Shown one piece after another: positions 50,301-62,075 of a stretch of 64,000 bases of DNA. Every line of letters starts with the position of its first letter. The first letter of the stretch is position 1. Under the pieces are notes generated by a model. It was not told where the DNA came from. It worked only from the letters and a program-made list of their open reading frames with translations, and ran no database searches. The stretch is from Bugulina stolonifera (Eukaryota; Bryozoa; Gymnolaemata; Cheilostomatida; Bugulidae), in NCBI GenBank assembly GCA_935421135.1, contig OW285196.1, positions 7,699,501-7,763,500 on the forward strand, in the 5' to 3' direction. A program made the position numbers and the translations under genes.

Positions 50301-53300
50301 ATAATGGACCAGACCTCAGTGAACTGGATGCATGTAAGTTGATGAAAGAATTTGGTAGCATATCCCATAATTCCTTGCCGTGTAAACACTGGTGGTTGCA
50401 TATTCCCAATGCTGTGAAGTACATGTAGCTATAAGTAAAAACGCTTCTTTCAAAACTACCACTCGGCCATATTTAAGATCTTGCTCATTAGTCTTATTGA
50501 TGTTTTATTTTACTGCTCAGCAAACAGATAAACTGCAGTCATCACAACTATGACCCCTCCTACCGTACCGTCCTCCCCCCCCCCCCCCCCCCACACACAC
50601 ACGAACACACACACAATACCGTAGGCCTAATTGCTGTAATAAAATCTAGCAGCTAAACAATTAATCAAAATGTATAAATGTATATACATGTACTAAAAAT
50701 CTAAAATACTTTAAAAATTTCTCAAGTATTTGAAATTTTAAAATGGAATGTTGGAAACAAATGAAATTGCTGTAGGGCAGGTCGTAACATCAGTGTCGCA
50801 AACGTTACATAAATGTAACTGCATGTCATAATATAACTTGTACTGACGAAAATAATACTGTACAACTTAGTGCCCGTTCCATTCCCCTTAAGATATATCC
50901 TACAAATTAGTTTTTACCAAGATTTTGTGTTGTGGCTTTACACATAGCAGACAACTCCTGTCCTTCTTTACTCATTATATCTGGGATTGATCTCTATATT
51001 TATCCAAATTAAATGAAGCATTGGGTATTATTGTCACCACATGCTACACAATCTGTTATGTTTTAGTTCTGGTTGTTGGATTAACCATAACTATTAAATT
51101 AATGTTTGCAGAAACAAGTTGTTATCTTGACTTAGAACACATAATAGCTGCTAATAATACCTGTGTTAATGGCTATGTATTATCTATGCACCATTAGATG
51201 TTACTAATTACACTCAGAATTTAGTGAATATATCAAGATTTCTCTTGAGATAGATTTAGCTGACCCTGTCAGTCAGCTAGCAGATTATGAGATATTTGTC
51301 ATGCTTTACCTATCTCCTTATCGTGTACAAGTTTAGAGAGCATTTCTATGAGTCTATGCTGCAGTTTATAACACATAGCCATGTGCAAGTCAAAGAAATG
51401 ATAAATTTTTCTTTCTAATGGTGTTGAGTATCTCTTATATGTATTGGCGCTAAGGCATTACAGCCCATCTGTCATGATTTACTTCTACCTCTTCATTATT
51501 ACGCAAGTTACATCTTGTATTACATTTACCATTTTTAAAATGACATCGATTTATATTCTAATATTGATTATTAATATTGACTATTAAAGAGTTTAATCGA
51601 CTGTACCACACTAATCCTGTCTAGCCATTAATCTTACCTGTGCTGTAATTAGTCATGGGTGGCGTCCCATAGTCCCTTGTCTACTGGTCTGCAGTATCAG
51701 CTCATCAGCAGGAACCATCAATCTTTCTGCACAGCCAATCAGGCCTGCCTCTATCCTTAGCAATAAATGAAAATTTGTTAGGCTCATACTTGTTGGACAC
51801 AGCATCTAGAAAAATAACATTGAATTCTTCGGGCATACAGAGATGATTTTCAAGATTAACCTACATGTATATGTAATACTGATAGATAAAGATGAGAGAT
51901 TGGTAGAACTAAGTGTTAGACTGGACTAACCGGTGGAAGTCTGTTGTCACTCACATTCACGTGTACGTCGGAAGTTAGAAATATCCAACTTGCTTGTACT
52001 AACTACTAAATGATTAATAAAAATCTTATAATATGCTAAAAATTCATGATACTTTGAAAATTTCTAAAATAAGTTAAATTTTACATGGAATGTAGGAAGC
52101 CCTATTCAAATTTTTATCCACATCATTACTAAATTTTTTAATATTTTTTTAATTTTTAACTTAACAGGACAAGCAGAAGTTGTGCAGCAGAAAATTTGAC
52201 TGAACCAAAGAGATTTCCATAGTGTTTAAATATAGTAAAAATATTACAATCGTTCTAATCACAAGTTTTATATACTAGTAATTCCTATTACCACAAACTG
52301 CATATTGTAACAAGGGTGAAAAATCTTATTTATATAACTTATAATATGCGCAAGTCCTCGCAATATGCCTGGGTATATTTCCACCATTGCAAGTAGTAGT
52401 ACCATAATTATAGTGGGTGTACAACAATTGAACATGTTGGGAAGTTTTATAACTAACTAGTCCCTCCCTACAAGTTGAAAAATATTTTGGCAGCACTTCC
52501 TCGTTTAGTATAGCCTTTATGGTTTATATCAATATATAAAGATTTATAACTAAAATATTGTTAGGCTCATACTGAAAATGGGGTGTCTCGTGTGCAGTTC
52601 GCTCAGAACATGTCTACTGCTCACCAGTGAAGCTTCCCTTTTTAAGGTTGCTTAGCTGGTGTAGTGGTAGCATGTTCTGTTCACTGTGCTAGGCGATATT
52701 AGGTGCCGTAGAGGCCCCGGGTTCAAACCCCAATCAGGAGCTGGTATTTTCATGGATTTGAAACAAGTCTCTGACTGCTCAAAGATAAATTCCTTGCTAA
52801 AATTAATACATTATACAATAAAATATTTTCATAAACATCTAAAATTGTACAGTTGGCATTGCAACATGTTATATGTTCAAATTTCAGATTTGGAGCGACT
52901 GAAGGAGATGGATTATGGGTACATGCCATATACTGGTAACTGTGGGTGTAAAGATGGTGCCCCAGGTGCTCCTGGACCACGAGGATTTCCAGGTGCTAGA
53001 GGTCAGTCAAGATGGAAATTTAAATTTCTAATTTAAAGTTGTAGGTATGCCCAAGCATACAGAGCGACATTGTATGGAAGAAAAACATCTACCAAATAAT
53101 GCTGGACCTCTAAGTTTGTTCCATTCACTTGTTCAGTCTGTTAATCCATGTACACATAACTAGTGGTATTTTGTAGGCTTGCCTGGAAGAAATGGAAGAG
53201 ATGGCAATTCAGGTATGGCTGGTGGCAGAGGTCCTCCAGGAATGCCTGGCAGAAAGGGTGAACATGGATATGCTGGAGAGCCGGGTTTCAAAGGAGCGAA

Positions 53301-53765
53301 GGGAGAGCCTGGTGAGGATGGCATACCAGGTCGACCAGGTGCTCGAGAAGCAAAGGGAGACCCGGGCTATGCAGGTAAGTTAGTCTGGGGGAATATTTTA
53401 TTGGATTTTAATCTGTGTTTTAATGTAGTAATAAACTAATAAAGTCTATCTGTAGCGTTCTTTTCACATTGAAGATGGACATAGCATTTGTCAGAAATGT
53501 AATAAAATATTAATATAGACTAATATGTACGATTCCCATCATGTGCCATCACTGACTGCATTTTCTGTTATTTTAAATAGGTTGATTCCCAGTTGTTTGT
53601 ATCCAAGAAAATATAATTATTATTTACTTTATTGTAGCCAAGTACCAGGATGGTATCCGTTCGAAGGGATCAACAGGAAGAGCTGCTGCTAGCCACGCTC
53701 ACCTACCAACACACAGCCCTAGCAGTAATAATGGTGGGAAATTCCAATATAAAGGCACATGGTAG
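47388..53765 (+). CDS. Type II transmembrane collagen-like protein
   Basis: Eight coding exons, 521 residues: 47388-47564, 47904-47963, 48415-48644, 49312-49409, 49773-50333, 52888-53001, 53177-53374, 53638-53765. Order of parts: cytosolic Ser/Asp-rich head (1-29); one TM helix (about 30-52); a short coiled-coil-like stretch to 79; a furin-type RHKR/G at 85-88; an Asn/Gly-rich region (about 100-188); about ten TMHHTQPP octapeptides (about 224-322); a CGC pair at 394-396; 27 Gly-X-Y triplets at 399-479 with one interruption (EAK); and a 42-residue non-collagen tail ending KFQYKGTW. A shed, trimeric extracellular or cell-surface role is inferred from membrane collagens such as gliomedin/colmedins and ectodysplasin. 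No olfactomedin or complete TNF domain is visible. The start is chosen because the acceptor abuts the ATG. The terminal exon is the least certain: other acceptors at 53644 or 53650 give shorter ends. AATAAA follows at 54038. Confidence 0.82.
49880..50190 (+). repeat. 24-bp coding repeat, TMHHTQPP
   Basis: About ten tandem copies of ACAATGCATCACACTCAACC followed by ACCC, in frame in collagen exon 49773-50333. Substitutions are mostly synonymous or conservative (TMYHTQPP, TMHHTQPS). The antisense frames are shadows. Confidence 0.95.
50334..52611 (+). other. Large collagen-gene intron, no gene seen
   Basis: Part of intron 50334-52887. A homopolymer C run followed by CACACA repeats lies at 50572-50618. 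The remainder is AT-rich with no supported exon on either strand. Confidence 0.6.
52612..52810 (+). mobile_element. tRNA-derived SINE, family 1, fullest copy
   Basis: Leader CTGCTCACCAGTGAAGCTTC, A-box-like TGGTGTAGTGG, B-box GGTTCAAACCC, then the tail GGATTTGAAACAAGTCTCTG through TTGCTAAAATTAATACATTA to TATACAATA. This copy defines the element and explains the tails forming the hairpin at 28121-28277. It ends about 75 bp before collagen exon 52888-53001. Confidence 0.85.
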
Positions 53766-54747
53766 ACATTTCATACCTTTTTATCTGTTGATTCCTGGAA
53801 CACACCTCACTAGCTCCCCTGTCCCTTTTGTTTAAATTATTTACCAACAGTGTTATGGTTACAAAATAGTTCAAATAAGATCTCACATGTTTTGCATTTT
53901 TCTACTATTTTTGGTACAAAAATTTTCATATTCTTAGCCAAGGTTACTCTAACATCATTATCTGTTTTGGTGCATCAAACTTTTTATTCAAGGGAAATCT
54001 TGTATGTTATGTTTATGTTCTTGTTATTCAGATTTAAAATAAATTATTAGTTTGTCACTGGTTTAGTCCATACAGCATTTATGTTTATCAACCAATCACA
54101 GTTTACTTGAAAGGAAAATAAATATGCAGTTTAGTACGGAGTTACCCCCCTTACCACTACTTATTCACACCCATGACTTATAAATAATATTAATGGTCAA
54201 ATAACACACAAAGTGATAGTCGGGTTAAAATGATTTATTACTTCATCATATAACTAATACATACATGATCATGGGGTATGTAGACTAATATATAAATGAG
54301 AACACTAAAGTGCTAAGCCCTAATGCAGAATGTATTCACACTACTCAAAGTACTGTACCTTGATTAACCAATGTGTCTACCCTTTGACTTTATAATTACT
54401 TTTCTGGTAAGAAAAAGTAAATCCCACTGTGTGACAAAGCAAAAGGTAATATGCAACAGCAGCAAGCACACAACCCTTTTTACCTCTGTCCAATGAACAA
54501 AGCCAACCGACTAATCGAAAAAAGGGTGTTTAAAAACCTCAAACATTTGAGTCCATAATTGTGACTACACTACTGCGTAGGGATATGAAAATGTGTCCAT
54601 AATCAGTGCAACTATGTTTGTATATTACAGTACTGGTGTGGCCTCCTTAGTCATCAGTGAAGTAACACCAATGTAATACTTTGTACTAGTAAAGGACAAG
54701 TGAGTGAGAGTTACTGTTACTTAGCGACGTCCTGAGGGATGGGAGAA
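53766..54747. other. Convergent 3' flanks of the collagen and SUGT1 genes
   Basis: AATAAA on the plus strand at 54038-54043 and 54118-54123 suits the collagen gene; AATAAA on the minus strand at 54239-54234 suits SUGT1 and implies a 3' UTR of about 500 nt. The two transcripts would end within roughly 200 bp of each other. Confidence 0.55.
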
Positions 54748-57700
54748 TTACTGGTCCCATTTCTTATACTCCATCCCATCTGGAGGTTTCACCTCCACAT
54801 TTTTCTTACCAATATCTGACCAGTTTGTACTCAGTACAGTTCCTCCTGATTGTTGCTGAAATAGAAACATAAATTATATCAGAATAACCATAATAAGCCT
54901 GCAGAAGTGTACAGACACCACTATACAAGCCAGTATGACTTAACACTAATTGTTAACTTTAAAGTTGTTTGCAATTTGGAGTTGTTATGCCTTCAATCAG
55001 GTGTAACTGACAGTATTGCCACGATATTACATTGTACATTATATGAACAATGGTGAGCCAGAAATGAGTACAGGATCCATAATGACATCCATCGCATAGA
55101 GAAGTAATGCAGTGAATCTGTCATATGGAGGAGTTGCCTTATTTTTATTTTGTAAGTTGTCCACCCTTACCCCATACTTCAACCCCGACATAACAATCTT
55201 TTCAAGGATCTAGTACTCTTTCCTAACTGCAATGGTTTAAAACAAAAAATTTCATCCTCATTACTATTGGCTATTGATTGTTCCCAACGCTGATACATAG
55301 AGATGGAATCCACTGAATTAAAAGTAAGACAACTCCAACCGCCACATTACACTGACACTTTGTTATCATTGAAGAGTCGGTAAATCAGCACACAATAGAC
55401 ATCAGTGAACGCTACACTGTACACTGGGTATATAAAACGCGTATAAAATACGATTTTGGTAAAAATGGGCTTGGGAAGGGCATAACGCAATTTTAATTTA
55501 ACTAACCCCACCAAAAATTGATTTTAATTTAATGACCACAGAGGTACATGGTTGTGGTAAAATGGGGTAAGGTAAAGGTAAGGCAAAATTACAATTTTAA
55601 ACCGATCTTCTGGCTCATAAGTAGTATATTTACCCCTCTTTATTGTCTTATAGCTGAATATGGAATTGCACTTGCAGTAATCCTATCTTACAGTTACATA
55701 TGAGATTAGTATTGTATAGCTAATCTTATAGTAGACAACAGATGGGAAAAAGAATCTAGTCCTGTAGTGGAATTCGAACCCATGGCCACAGGATTGACAG
55801 TCGAGTACTCTACCTATTACACTATCATATCAGCAGGGGTTTCACGCCAAAAACTAACCATTATATTTGTAATCAACCGCGGTAATACTTTACTAGTAGT
55901 GTTGCTGCAGCTAATGAAAACAACACATGGATTAGTTTAGTAATACTAATATTGTATTTTAACGAGTCCGATCCACTCATTGAAACGTTAAATTAAAATC
56001 ACGCGAATGAAACCCATTGAACACTAATCACATAATATTATTATGCCATGCCATTATAACTATGATAATGATAATAGTGTCAACGAACAATGGGAGACAA
56101 CTTACAAATGATTTATTCATTGCTCTCCGTGTCTCATCACTGCCATCTTTGTAGATATCCTGAAATAGTTTCTGTAAGGCAGCGTCGCCCTCGCTCTGTT
56201 CTGCCTTCTCCTCCTCTACAGCCTGAGCTGCCAATTTGTCCCATTTATTGCTGCCCAGTGTAGTGGAAGCTATAGCACAACACATAATACATGTACATAT
56301 ATATTCAAGTAGAGTTAAGGTGTAACATTAACTAATATTGCACCTTGCAATGGAATACACCATAACTTTCTACATCTGATTATCAGTAGCCTGTAGCTTG
56401 TAAACAGCAACAGTAACCTGGTAGGTGTCCCTAGATTGTACAGTCAACCAAGTGACTCAAATCTCAGAAAACATTAGGAATTGTCTTTCCTACCAATTCA
56501 CAGTCAATTAATGTTTTGTTCTCACCACCTGGTTCAGATTAGACATCAATGAATACAATGGCTGTATTTACATGTATCTACAGTGCACCTACCTATCTGC
56601 CTGCCTAGTTACCTACTTAGTTACACAATAACTTACTTTGATTGGATTTAGTAAATGATTTTAGTTTGTCTAGTTCAGATCCAGATTCTAGAGCATTCCA
56701 TCTAACTCCTTCTTGTTTGTACAGCTTAACCTCCACCTGCAATACCATTAGTACAGAGATGTATGATAACTGGCCAATAGACACCTCATTGCTAAGATTG
56801 GTCAATGAATAAACCTCTATCTACCAGCATGAAACACCATAGCCTGAGGACAACATAATAATATCTTGTAGAGCGAACTATTCTTTTAGAACCCATGCAT
56901 AAGTGATGTGAATAGACTACCTTGGTAGAGAGGACCTTCACTATGGTCCTAGAGCTATCTATAGGGTGAGCGAAATCCCAGTGTTGTTTCCATTCTGCAT
57001 CTGTACCAGGAATAGTAAGTTCTATGTCCAACTGAAAGTATTACAGAGATCATTATTATAAACATACTTTCAGCTATTCTCATTGGGGAGGTAATTCCAC
57101 AAACCTTTGACTCTTCCAGCATGTGTATGGGACAACTCTTAACATAGCCACAGTTCTTATCGAGCTAGATTCAATTTTATGATTTTGTAACAAGTTTCAC
57201 AGTCTATAACTTGATTATATAAACACCAACTTATCACTAGGGTTCTCGACTCAGAATTGAACAAGTAAGATATTCTGTTATCGACGAAAGTTCCAATAAG
57301 AGACACGTGAGTCTATAGTACTGGGCATTAGATTAGAGAGTACTTTACTTACCGTGTCATACATGACTGTTTGACGGAGTACTTTACTTACCGTGTCATC
57401 TGTGACTGTGTGTTTGAGCTGATCCTGTGAAACCTTCTTCACAAGGAGAGTGATGACCACATTGGTGTCCGTCTGGTACCAGTCATATCTGTAATAGATC
57501 ATAATGGAATGGTCAGAAAGGATAGAGGACAGAAGAGATAATGGGCAGGGGGGGACAAAGGTCAGAAGGTACAGTAGATTAGAGTGAAACAGTAACAATA
57601 GATAATGACCTAATTGTAACAGTGCAACACAAAGAACAGGTTACACACTACATACATGTATAACAGGTGGGGAGTCGCTCATCTTGGGGATAGGAAGAAA

Positions 57701-60700
57701 GAACAAAAAGAGATATAGAGCTCTCTAGGATAAATCTAATAAACACCTGCTTGTATAATTATAATGCTTGTATAATGATCCCTGTGAAATATTACATAGA
57801 ATGGTCTCCTGGTGTTATTTGCAAGAGAAACAAATAGATGAATGTCATGAATACCAACTATGGCTTTCATATACACACATTGTGATTTAGCCACTGGACC
57901 CACTCTGATTCTATACTTTAGCGACCCCTGTGTGAGGAGTTACTCCCTCTTTCCCACAAAAAGACAGTGACTCCCTGTTCACACAAGGTTTACCTACGCT
58001 ACTCCACAGTATCAAGCCCAAACAGGTCAGAATACATCAAATAAGTACTCAAACATAAATTACAGGTCAGGTACCTTAGAATATTGTAGTATAAATGGTA
58101 AGGAAAAGAGTACGGGTAGCCTAGCCTACTTACTTCACTGAGGGTGGGGGAGGTGGAGGAGGGGGCTGACTAGCCTTCCGTTTCTCCAAAGCTATCTCAC
58201 ATTTTTCATACCACCCTGGCAGAGTTTTGTTTTTACTATCTACAAGCAAAAGTCAAATAAGTTGAATATGAGCACTCTTCATTAGTTGTTGCCTGATCCC
58301 GGATACTAGTACACAAATGTGTACATAATGTAGAACTTTTAAGAAAGACTAGATCCTCTGACAAAGTTTGAAAAATTGTTACAAAAAATACTGTACAATT
58401 CCAATATACAATATGACTCAATGTTTCTACTAACTGAGTGCATAGTCACCTTTGTCTAGTCTCTTTGCTCCTTCCAAAGACTCCATGGCTCCGTCAAGAT
58501 CATCCAGGTTATATAATGCTATCCCTTTTCTCACCATAGCATTGATATTTTTTGGTGAAATATCCAGAGCTTTCACAGCATCCGATAGTGCGTCTACAAG
58601 TACAACCAATCACGGTTCTGACAATATACTAATCAAATGTTCAGGAATTCAATAGTACTCGGGCTTCTAACCAATAGACTAAATAAATTCAATCAGTTAA
58701 TTAGACAAACCTAAATTCTTCTTCTTCAAAAATTGCAAATAGGTATAAGGACAGTAGCTGACCATTGTATCAACTTCAAACATTTTTTTTTCAATCTTTT
58801 GCTCAAAAGTGTTTTAATGTCTATTCTAAGCATATTTCTACTTGGGCCATACCAAGTCAGACCAGATTAGATAGTAGGCTATAGTATCATAGACCACATT
58901 GCATGGCAGCGATACAACTTTCGCAACATTAACACGCAACGCTTGTATTGCATCAGTATAGCATAGTTAGGCTGTGAGTACCTGTGTAGTTGTGGATCTC
59001 CAAGTAGGCATAGGATCTGCTGGAATAGTACTCTGGCTGGGTGGAGTCGGCCTCTATGGCATCAGAGTAGTGCTACGTGAACACAAGTAAACATATAAAG
59101 GGATGCATAGGCTAAATACAACCACTCAAGCTATTTGAAATGTACTAGATGCAATAGTGTTGGGCGCTAACTTATTCAGCTTAGATTTTATAAAGACCCA
59201 ACATTTGGCGCAGCTATTGCAGCCTTGTATGTGTACCATCAATTCTACCTTCAGTGCCTGTCATTGAGTGATACTGTATGGTAATTTTAAAATATTTTCT
59301 TTTAAAACTTTTTCTCTTTTTTATGTCTGCACCTAGGACAATACAGTGCCAACACTGCCAGTCACACTTAACTGGAAAATACTGGGGCGGAGTAATATCT
59401 AAGTTCAATGATTCACATATTTTAATAAAATTTATCTCACTAGTTAAGGACTTAGCCTATCTATTATTGGGTACATACTAGTGTCATCTACCATAATATA
59501 CTTAAATATGAACCTGCATACCTTGACTGCTTCCTCATAGTCCTCATCGACAAAAGCCTGATTCCCTCTACTACAACACAATACAACAAATTAAATAGTT
59601 GGTAAACAGTTTCACTCTTATAACTTATAACTTGTATAACTTGAAATTCACGCTATGTAAATGCTTTCATGTCAAACAGAGTGTGCAGTCTTTCGGATAT
59701 ATCTATAGGCCTAAGCCATATTTAGGCCTATACTGAATTTTTCTTTAAGCTCAGCTAACCACTAAGCTTCTTAGGCTTGTGATTAAAAACTCTCAATTAA
59801 CTTCTAGGTCTATATGAATAAATATTTAATTAAAACATAAAATTGATCCTAAAATTAAAATATGAGGTGCATTCAGATTCATTAAAAGTTGGCAAACTGA
59901 AAGGCCTATTTCATAGAATATACAGTCATCTAGTGCAACTTAACCAATTCACTTTCTGTGCATGATATTGATATTCAAATACCCATACTGCCTCTCTTAT
60001 CCTAATATAAATATAGGTTTTAACCACCTTTATAACAAAACTTAAACTTAACTAAAACTGAAAACTAGACTTTACTAAATTATTATTATAACTATTTTAT
60101 TATTATAATTATAATTATTTATTATAAATTTTTAAAATCTAGGTATTCAAAACGCGAGAAAATCACGTGACTAAACTGCGTTCGCAGACCTGTGTTAATT
60201 TTCTCCAGCCTCAGGGCGCACACTGGGCGCACACTCATGCTTCAGGAAAAGTTCAATAACTCTAAACCTATTAGGTCTATCACCATAAAATAAATTGTAT
60301 TGAATTAACCACAAACCACAGGCTACATTCCCAGTGTCAATTAACCAATCACTATGCAGGGTGAGCCACTGTAGCCCCTCAAAAGTCATAATTTTCATGT
60401 AGTCTAATAACAATGGTGCACTATGAGAAATGTCATAATTTATGTTTTATCTTATGCGAAAATGTCTGATTAACCTAACTATATACTTTGTTGTAGCTGA
60501 TGCCTTCTACATCCTTGAAAATTAACAGATTAAAACCAAGCTGTCAGAAAAAAATTAGTTTCCATTTCATTTTTTTCTGTCCAATAAGGTGACCGCCTTG
60601 AGCGAAACAGCCAATCAGCACGCATGATTTCTTCGATAGAGTTATCTTCTCTTATGAGCAGTGTTGTAGATTATGATAACAAGCTCTACCTACATGTACC

Positions 60701-62075
60701 TGTTTATCAGGTACAGCCATGTATTGCATTATGCCATAATTATCATGGAAATGCTACACATGTATTATTATACAATAAGCTGCATGGCAAGATTATTTAT
60801 CCTTTACTTGAGTAGTTCCTGATGAATTTTCAGACTTGATTCTGAATTCGAAGCTCTATTCTTTGGATATTCAAGTGAAATTAAATATTGAATATTCTAA
60901 TTATGGAACACTATCTCACAGCATATTAGCCATATACATCATTACAATATGTCTCTTTAGATGCCTACTATAATAATTAGAATTAACATGCTCTAGTGAT
61001 ATAGTAATAGTTGTGCCGATGTATGATCATCTGCATAGACGAATATGTTGTTTTGTTGGGTACAAGTCGGCATGCTCATGACTACATGCATATTATATTA
61101 ATATTGTTATATTGCTGTCATTGTGCCATGTTGATGACACACTTGATATATCAGAATGGCTACCTTATAGTTGAAATTGAAAAGCCTAGGTTATATTTCG
61201 TATACAGAATATATAAATTGTAAGTCAATTTCAGTTGTAGATTAATTGTAGGGCTGTTCCATTGCACTTCTAGTCTGTCTCCTGCTCCAATCCAGTTGGC
61301 TATAGGGTAATGGTATACTGCCAGCTACTATCTACACTCTTCATGCACATTGTTTTTGCTCTGAAACATAAAACATGTTTGATGAGTAGTTGTATTCTGT
61401 GCAGCTTTTTTGGAGTGATGGTCATTCATATAGTCATGTAGCCATGCACATGTATCTGTGTTGGGCTGCATTACTATTACTAGTAGGCTGCATATTACTA
61501 GTAGTCTGCATTATTACATAATATACCCTATATGAAATTACATGTATATTGTACAATATGAATAGTAGGCATACATGTACTAGGCATTGTGGCTACACTG
61601 CATTGCCCATGATTTAATATAATGCCTACTAACCAATAGCTGACGAGTATGCTAGCTCTTAGTAAATAACATACCGCATGGCGTAACGTCGTAGGAATTA
61701 GCATTGACTAAGCCAACGGAGACTTTTCCCTACCTCTGGGTAGGGCAAACAGCTCATCTTAAAACACTTGTAACATGAAAAGTATACACAGTAGATACAC
61801 AATTTACATATCAAAATGATGCTGAGATGTTGCTCTATCCATTTATGCAAAAATATTATCAAAATTGTTATTTTGAAAAAATGGTTTGGAATACCTATAA
61901 AATCACATTTAATCAGCTTTGTTATTATTATAATTATATAAGAGTTATTATTCATCGGTTTAGGCCTATTATAATTATTATAATAGCCAGAATATAATAT
62001 TCGTATACTGTACTTATTTAACTTATAATTACTGTTACTACTTACTTACCTGAAAAATTCTTCGCCCATTGGCAT
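54748..62075 (-). CDS. SUGT1: SGT1 co-chaperone (SUGT1)
   Basis: Complete model of ten coding exons, 330 residues: 62075-62050, 59567-59522, 59072-58982, 58593-58450, 58239-58134, 57488-57392, 57031-56921, 56736-56637, 56269-56106, 54855-54748. SGT1 is a cytosolic HSP90 co-chaperone linking HSP90 and SKP1, needed for kinetochore assembly and NLR-type immune receptors. TPR repeats occupy about 5-115 ([33 protein letters not shown]); a polyproline linker lies near 128-135; the CS domain spans about 136-218 ([22 protein letters not shown]-like [18 protein letters not shown]); and the SGS domain 245-330 ([59 protein letters not shown]). All key regions of the animal protein are present in order, and every junction is in phase. 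The ATG follows no longer in-frame alternative. Two splice-site ambiguities are listed separately. Confidence 0.97.
55758..55852 (-). repeat. tRNA-Asp-like sequence (pseudo-tRNA or SINE head)
   Basis: The minus strand reads a D-arm-like TAGTGTAATAGGTAGAG, an anticodon-arm-like CTCGACTGTCAATC with GTC at the anticodon position, and an intact B-box GGTTCGAATTCC. The 5' strand CCTGCTG pairs imperfectly with CTACAGG, so the acceptor stem is damaged. It is in a SUGT1 intron and most likely a tRNA-derived retroelement or dead tRNA. Confidence 0.4.
57339..57416 (-). promoter_or_regulatory. 39-bp tandem duplication of a 5' splice site in SUGT1
   Basis: GACACG/GTAAGTAAAGTACTC occurs twice, 39 bp apart, giving exon ends at 57392 and 57353. 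Both donors match the consensus equally. The intervening 39 nt are open in frame and would add 13 residues ([13 protein letters not shown]) to the CS domain. Confidence 0.85.

Noticed and set aside
55758..55852. Functional tRNA-Asp gene
   Set aside because: The acceptor stem is mismatched and the A-box is weak, although the anticodon position and B-box look intact.
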